Below, in pieces: positions 59,819-64,000 of a stretch of DNA of 64,000 nt. A program made the position numbers and the translations under genes. The notes under the pieces were generated by a model. That model was not told the DNA's origin, searched no databases, and worked only from the letters and a program-made list of their open reading frames with translations. Numbering within the stretch: the stretch's first letter is position 1; the number at the start of each line of letters is the position of its first letter. The stretch spans positions 17,511-81,510 of the forward strand of contig CAVCUP010000012.1 of assembly GCA_963605405.1 (NCBI GenBank). The letters are read 5' to 3'. This DNA comes from Paratractidigestivibacter sp963605405 (lineage in GTDB: Bacteria > Actinomycetota > Coriobacteriia > Coriobacteriales > Atopobiaceae).

Positions 59819-62320
59819 GTGGACACCAAAGCACTCGAGAAGTTCTGCCCCTGGGCCCGCGTCCGCCTTATTGACGCGGTCGACATGCGCTGCCGCCTCT
59901 ACGGCCTCGACGACGCCGGCCGCGCCGCCGCGCCCGCAGGCTCCGACATTGTCGCGGGCCGCGTCCTCGCGGCTGCCGAGAAGGCCCAGCGCGACGCCCT
60001 TATCGCCCGCATCGAAGCGCACGGGTACGACGCCCTCGTGCAGGAGGCTGCCTTCACCTGGTTCAACCGCTACATCGCCATCCGCTACATGGAGCTCCAC
60101 GGCTACCTGAGCAGCAACGTCCGTATGCTCAGCTGCGCCGCGGACGGCTCCTTCGCGCCCGACTGCCTACGCCAGGCCGCGGACCTCACGCTTCCCGGTC
60201 TCGACGAAGCCGAGGTCCTGCGCCTCCTGGGCGAGAGCGACGACGAGGCGGTTTTCCGCCTGGTGCTCGTGGCCCAGTGCAACGAGCTCGCGCTTGCCCT
60301 GCCCAACATCTTTGGCCACGTGGGCGAGGCCGACGCGCTGCTGCTGCCGGGTAATCTCCTGGGCCAGGGCGCCGACGACGTCCTCTACCACCTGGTGGCG
60401 GACATTCCCGAGGAGACCTGGGCCGACCCCGAGGTCTTGGGCTGGATGTACCAGTTCTACAACGCCGAGCTCAAGGCCGACTTCTTCAACTCCAAGCGCA
60501 AGGCCGCCGCGGCAGACATCGCGCCCGCGACCCAGCTCTTTACGCCTAAGTGGATCGTGCGCTACATGGTGGAGAACTCCCTCGGCCGTCTCTGGATGCT
60601 CAACCACCCCGAGAGCACCCTGCGCGAGCGCATGGAGTACTACATCGAGCCGGACGCCGAGCACGAGGACTTCCTGCGCATAAGCAGCCCTGAGGACATC
60701 ACCTTCTGCGACCCGGCGTGCGGAAGCGGCCACATCCTTTCCTATGCCTTTGAGCTGCTCTTTGCCATGTACGAGGAGTCCGGCTACCGCGAGCGCGACA
60801 TCCCCGAGCTCATCCTTACCAAGAACATTGCCGGCATGGAGATCGACGAGCGCGCCGCACAGATCGCGAGCCTGGTGCTTGCCCTGCGCGCCCGCGAGCA
60901 CGACCGTCGCTTCTTTAGGCGCGACGTGCACGCCGACGTGACCGTGCTCGAGAGCATTCCGTTCGAGAAGGACGAGCTCATCTACTGTAGCAAGCAGCTC
61001 GCCGAGGCCCTGATGCACCTGGGCGAGGTGGGCAGCCTGCTCGCGCCGAGCGATGGCGACCTCGAGAGCCTGCGCGCCGACCTCGCGGCCTGCAAGGGCG
61101 ATCTCTTCGCCAACGCCAAGGCCCAGAAGCTCGAGCTCGCCATCCAGAAGTGCGAGAGCCTTGCCCGCCGCTTCGACGTGGTGGTGGCCAATCCGCCCTA
61201 CATGGGCAGCAGCAAGTTCAACCCCTTCATGAGCGCCTGGGTCAAGAAGCACTACCCCGACGTGAAGAGCGACCTGTGCACCTGCTTCATCGAGCGAAAT
61301 TTGACCCTGATTAAAGATGGCGGGATTACATCACTGGTCACTTCTGATACCTGCATGTACCTGTCCTCGTTTGTAACGATGCGCGAGAAGCTCGTTAAGC
61401 AGAACACGATTCTCGCTTTCATCGATACGCGCGGATCGAATGCGCATCCCGATGTATTTGACGCCAACGCCGTTTGGGTCCTACGGCGCGGAAATAACCC
61501 TGGCTACATCGGCTCCTACGTAAAGCTGAATCACCGTATCGGAGAAAAGGATGCAGCGCTGGTGGAGGCCATCCAAAACCCCGCCTGCGGCTGGTTCTAC
61601 CGCCGAGACGCCCAAACCTTCACCCAAATCCCCGGCACCCCCATCGCCTACTGGGCCAGTGAGGGGCTTCTTAATGCTTTCATCTCCGCTGACAGGCTTT
61701 CGGCTTTCGGACGAACGTCAAAAGGGATAATTACGGGCAATAATGGCTCATTTATTCGTCAGTGGTGGGAGTGTGCCATTCGTAGCGTTAAGCTTGATGC
61801 GGAGAATTCTTCAGACCTATTTGGGGACGAGAAATGGTTCCCTTGCACTAAGGGTGGGCAATACCGTAAATGGTTCGGTAATGTTGACTCGGTTATTAAC
61901 TGGCAAAATGACGGAGCCGCCGCATTTGAATCTGCCGCGAGCTTAGGAAATCATTCGCAGAACTACGCTGACGTGCTCAAATTTAAGCCGTGCTTTTCTT
62001 GGTCTGCCATTACATCTTCAATACCTTCTTTTCGCTATTCGGACGGATGCTTGTCTGAGCATGCCGGAATGTGTGCATTCGTGAAGGACGGTTTAACTCA
62101 CTACCTGCTTGCGCTGTCCAATTCAAGTGTTGCAACAGCGGTGTTCACGCTCATGGCTCCGACTCTGAATATCAATGCTGGTGACATAGACCGGCTCCCC
62201 GTCTTCACGGATGCGGCCGGGCCTGTTGACGACATTGCTAAAGAGTGTGTTGACCTATCCAAAACCGACTGGGACTCGTTTGAAACCTCCTGGGATTTCA
62301 AACGTAGTCCATTGCTGTAA
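59819..62320 (+). CDS. pglX: BREX adenine methyltransferase PglX, C-terminally short
   Basis: 833 residues from the GTG at 59819; family members are usually about 1150-1250. The start (KFCPWARVRLIDAVDMR, FTWFNRYIAIRYMEL) and the methyltransferase motifs DPACGSGHIL (298-307) and NPPYMGSS (458-465) are intact, so modification chemistry looks possible. The conserved FTQIPGTPIAYWAS precedes the specificity part. The protein stops right after DWDSFETSWDFKRSPLL, a point that in full-length PglX is followed by ~350 more residues. From about residue 490 on base composition falls to roughly 45-50% GC, apart from a conserved high-GC island at 61560-61670. This looks like exchange of the recognition domain plus loss of the end. 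Confidence 0.88.
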   Translation: MDTKALEKFCPWARVRLIDAVDMRCRLYGLDDAGRAAAPAGSDIVAGRVLAAAEKAQRDALIARIEAHGYDALVQEAAFTWFNRYIAIRYMELHGYLSSNVRMLSCAADGSFAPDCLRQAADLTLPGLDEAEVLRLLGESDDEAVFRLVLVAQCNELALALPNIFGHVGEADALLLPGNLLGQGADDVLYHLVADIPEETWADPEVLGWMYQFYNAELKADFFNSKRKAAAADIAPATQLFTPKWIVRYMVENSLGRLWMLNHPESTLRERMEYYIEPDAEHEDFLRISSPEDITFCDPACGSGHILSYAFELLFAMYEESGYRERDIPELILTKNIAGMEIDERAAQIASLVLALRAREHDRRFFRRDVHADVTVLESIPFEKDELIYCSKQLAEALMHLGEVGSLLAPSDGDLESLRADLAACKGDLFANAKAQKLELAIQKCESLARRFDVVVANPPYMGSSKFNPFMSAWVKKHYPDVKSDLCTCFIERNLTLIKDGGITSLVTSDTCMYLSSFVTMREKLVKQNTILAFIDTRGSNAHPDVFDANAVWVLRRGNNPGYIGSYVKLNHRIGEKDAALVEAIQNPACGWFYRRDAQTFTQIPGTPIAYWASEGLLNAFISADRLSAFGRTSKGIITGNNGSFIRQWWECAIRSVKLDAENSSDLFGDEKWFPCTKGGQYRKWFGNVDSVINWQNDGAAAFESAASLGNHSQNYADVLKFKPCFSWSAITSSIPSFRYSDGCLSEHAGMCAFVKDGLTHYLLALSNSSVATAVFTLMAPTLNINAGDIDRLPVFTDAAGPVDDIAKECVDLSKTDWDSFETSWDFKRSPLL

Positions 62321-62391
62321 ATATGCACATGCTTTAAGTGCAGTTGCGTAATAGTCGTTTTCATATCCATCGCTGTCGCTAGGAAAATGTT

Positions 62392-63048
62392 ATGAGGTAC
62401 CTTGTTCGCTTTCTTGAGAAAGATGACTATGTCAGGCAGCTTTTGGCTGGCCAGCTGAATATGTTTCGCTTGGGGAAATATCGCTCTGAGTTTCAGATGG
62501 GAAGACGTGATTCTTGCGAGGGAAATATAGGCAAGAATGAAGCTGCATATCTCGACTGTCCTGTGTATTGTCTTTCATTATTTGAGAGCGAATCCAACGA
62601 TGTTCCTGTCACGCTAAATGTAAGCCGAAATGCTCTTTATGACTTCTGCAAGTGCGGTGGGTATGCAGTAGTTTTTCCGTTTGACACGTTTTGCGACCAT
62701 ATGAACTCGCTTGGTTCTAGGGTTGAGCATCGGGCGGTCGAGTATTACGAAAAAGATCGTTTCTCGAGCTTCAACTTGAGTCAAGCTGCATTCGCAAAGC
62801 GTGACAAGTATAGGTACCAGAGCGAATATCGTTTCCTGCTAATGGATTGTGCGGAAACTTGTTATGTCTGTGAACGTGATAGATTTTGTGAACCAATTAA
62901 ACGATGCATTCCCCGTTTTACTGAAAAGGTTTATGTGATTGAACTGCCGCCAGTTTGCCAAATTGCCGGCAATAGTTTCCCTCTGAAGTTAAACAGCGAA
63001 TCGGCTGTGACGAACGGCGATTGGCATCTTCGCGTTGATGCTAAGTAA
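62392..63048 (+). CDS. Low-GC gene of unknown function in the BREX locus (218 residues)
   Basis: ATG at 62392 with AGGAA 7 bases upstream. GC about 45%, far below the chromosome, so recently acquired. Opening MRYLVRFLEKDDYVRQLLAG and FRLGKYRSEFQMGRRDSCEG resemble, loosely, small defence-island proteins of DUF2971-like shape, with a middle FPFDTFCDHMNSLG and a Cys-rich part (CAETCYVCERDRFC). No catalytic motif recognised. It lies between pglX and the expected pglZ, in the position where accessory cargo genes of BREX islands are often found. Confidence 0.6.
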   Translation: MRYLVRFLEKDDYVRQLLAGQLNMFRLGKYRSEFQMGRRDSCEGNIGKNEAAYLDCPVYCLSLFESESNDVPVTLNVSRNALYDFCKCGGYAVVFPFDTFCDHMNSLGSRVEHRAVEYYEKDRFSSFNLSQAAFAKRDKYRYQSEYRFLLMDCAETCYVCERDRFCEPIKRCIPRFTEKVYVIELPPVCQIAGNSFPLKLNSESAVTNGDWHLRVDAK

Positions 63049-63079
63049 CTATCTGTGATTGCCGTTTGTCGGGCGTGAC

Positions 63080-63164
63080 GAACAGGGGAAGTACCTCTAT
63101 TTATGCGAAAGCCCAGGGCCGATTTCTTCGCTTGAATGGGAGGCGCGCCCCTGTTCACCCATTC
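63080..63164. repeat. GAACAGGGG inverted repeat with inner hairpin
   Basis: GAACAGGGG (63080-63088) is matched by CCCCTGTTC (63148-63156). A second stem GAATGGG (63134-63140) / CCCATTC (63158-63164) overlaps it. Related palindromes occur at 63734-63758 and, weaker, at 503-530. Confidence 0.6.
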
Positions 63165-63224
63165 GAAGGTGGCGAGATGACCAACCGCGAGTGGCGGCTT
63201 GTGGCTTAAGGTAGGTGAGTTGCT

Positions 63225-63713
63225 GTGGATATTTCTCAAGCGGCTGATAAGTGGCATCTTTCAGAGCGTGCCGTGCGAGCTGCCGTACAAAAAGAAAAGG
63301 TTCGTAATACGGTGTTGGGCGATGGCGTGTCTATCCCCGATGATGAGATTGCGCCATTAAAGAAGTCAGCTATTTATGCACTTTTGTGGGTTGTTCTTGA
63401 GGCCAAGAATGACTATAGCTGGGATCCCGACATTAGCTGCGTATCTGATGTTACTGGCGAGACGTTACGTAGTGCATTTGAGCAGCTCGCCTATCGCGGA
63501 TATCTGGACCGTTTGTGTTTGAACGGATCAACGGGAGAACTATTCCGCATGAGCAGAATAACTCGGAAGGGTCTGGAGCTTGTTAAGGGGAGGCCTCTTC
63601 CGGGAAGCGGCCTTAGCGAAAAGATTATTGAGTCTGGTCTTGCCGTTGGCTGGGATCACATTCTCAGTGCCTTGCCAAGTTTGCTTGGCGTGTTGCGAGT
63701 GGCGGCGGGCTAG
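63225..63713 (+). CDS. Low-GC helix-turn-helix protein in the BREX locus (162 residues)
   Basis: Starts with GTG at 63225. The first ~45 residues read as an excisionase/MerR-like HTH: DISQAADKWHLSERAVRAAV, then VSIPDDEIAPL as the wing. A second winged-helix-like part follows (CVSDVTGETLRSAFEQLAYR, GYLDRLCLNGSTGELFRM, SRITRKGLELVKG). It probably binds DNA and may regulate the BREX genes or mark the edge of inserted DNA. GC is about 48%, similar to the preceding gene. No close match to the known BrxR regulator was recognised. Confidence 0.6.
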   Translation: MDISQAADKWHLSERAVRAAVQKEKVRNTVLGDGVSIPDDEIAPLKKSAIYALLWVVLEAKNDYSWDPDISCVSDVTGETLRSAFEQLAYRGYLDRLCLNGSTGELFRMSRITRKGLELVKGRPLPGSGLSEKIIESGLAVGWDHILSALPSLLGVLRVAAG

Positions 63714-63733
63714 TAGTGGGCGGAAGAAGGATA

Positions 63734-63758
63734 TGAACAGGGGGCGGACTCCTGTTCA
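63734..63758. repeat. Compact TGAACAGG palindrome
   Basis: TGAACAGG and CCTGTTCA are perfect 8-base arms around GGGCGGACT. It has the same theme as the repeat at 63080-63157 and flanks the HTH gene on its other side. Confidence 0.65.
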
Positions 63759-63826
63759 CGGAAGGCAATGATTTTCTGGACGTAGTGCAAAAACGATTTG
63801 AAGTGAACGAGGAAGGAGGCATGTTC

Positions 63827-64000
63827 ATGACCATGACGACCGAGACCGCACGTTGCGACGAGCCCGAAAAGGCCCTCCGCTCGGCTGGGGTCCTCGCTCC
63901 CGGCAACCGCCATACGTGCGCGGCCGCCCCCTTCCCCAATGCGGTTGCCGAACGGCCCTCACCCGAGCCGATGCCTGCGGAGCTTCTTGAGGTAGTTCTT
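63827..64000 (+). CDS. Start of an unidentified high-GC gene, cut by the window end
   Basis: ATG at 63827 with GGAAGGAGG 7 bases upstream (an in-frame ATG at 63821 is too close to that site). 58 codons are open to the edge: MTMTTETARCDEPEKALRSA, then a Pro/Ala-rich stretch ending in AELLEVVL. GC is high again, like the chromosome. pglZ would be expected near here, but the residues do not show a PglZ start, so it may be an additional accessory gene. Confidence 0.5.
   Translation, partial: MTMTTETARCDEPEKALRSAGVLAPGNRHTCAAAPFPNAVAERPSPEPMPAELLEVVL

Noticed and set aside
1..64000. CRISPR arrays, tRNA/rRNA genes, transposases or integrases
   Set aside because: I looked for regular direct repeats, cloverleaf sequences with T-loop GGTTCRA signatures, and transposase motifs, and found none I could support.

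Overview
The window reads as chromosomal DNA of a high-GC actinobacterium. A gut-type member of the Coriobacteriia (Collinsella/Olsenella-like) is the best guess. The reasons are strong G/C third positions, short intergenic gaps with ATGA/GTGA overlaps, the actinobacterial gene order aroK-aroB-pepP-(efp)-nusB, a mannose-family PTS with a DUF956 partner, a Flp/Tad pilus locus without a secretin, and a SigF/SigB-type sigma factor beside an RsbW-like gene. The taxon is inferred from gene content only. I saw no rRNA, tRNA, CRISPR array or transposase.

Region 1 (1-4.7 kb): a YhcH/YjgK/YiaL-family protein cut by the left edge, a P-type Ca2+-type ATPase and the ribosome-maturation GTPase RsgA. A gene-free 0.6 kb follows (4.69-5.28 kb) with a tandem 27-base repeat and a strong hairpin.

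Region 2 (5.3-15.6 kb): a tightly packed Flp/Tad type IV pilus operon. It holds CpaB-like, TadZ/CpaE, TadA, TadB, TadC, the Flp pilin, four further prepilin-like or TadE-like proteins (one of 709 residues), a small anchored protein, a DUF192 protein and a zinc-ribbon/FHA protein. No prepilin peptidase is present in the window.

Region 3 (15.9-35 kb): mixed housekeeping and conserved genes. These are a DUF2207 membrane protein with a glycine-rich tail, a SEC-C protein, a UMF1-type MFS transporter, a zinc-dependent phospholipase C-family protein, two phosphatases, a Cof-type HAD hydrolase, an SGNH hydrolase, an ATP-grasp-like protein, a dGTPase-family HD protein, RarA, an AEC permease, and an operon with an RsbW-like anti-sigma factor (apparently without its ATP-binding motifs), a SigF/B-type sigma factor and an AI-2E-family permease.

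Region 4 (35.2-50 kb): alaS-ruvX-mltG-yqeG, then aroK, a strongly degenerate aroB-like gene and pepP. A mannose/fructose/sorbose PTS operon (IIAB-IIC-IID-DUF956) sits between pepP and efp. After efp come an Asp23/Gls24-family gene, nusB, xseB and tlyA. Beyond a large bidirectional terminator lie a divergently oriented polysaccharide flippase, with a perfect inverted repeat in its coding sequence, and ppc.

Region 5 (54.5-64 kb): the left part of a BREX phage-defence locus: brxA, brxB, brxC, pglX. Its leader carries a run of nine Gs inside a possible 31-codon ORF. PglX ends about one third short of the usual family length, just after the conserved SWDFKR motif, and its specificity region drops sharply in GC. 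Two low-GC genes of uncertain function follow (a 218-residue protein of unknown family and an excisionase-like HTH protein). GC rises again in a gene that runs off the right edge. pglZ and brxL are expected outside the window. This region is the best candidate for unusual biology here.
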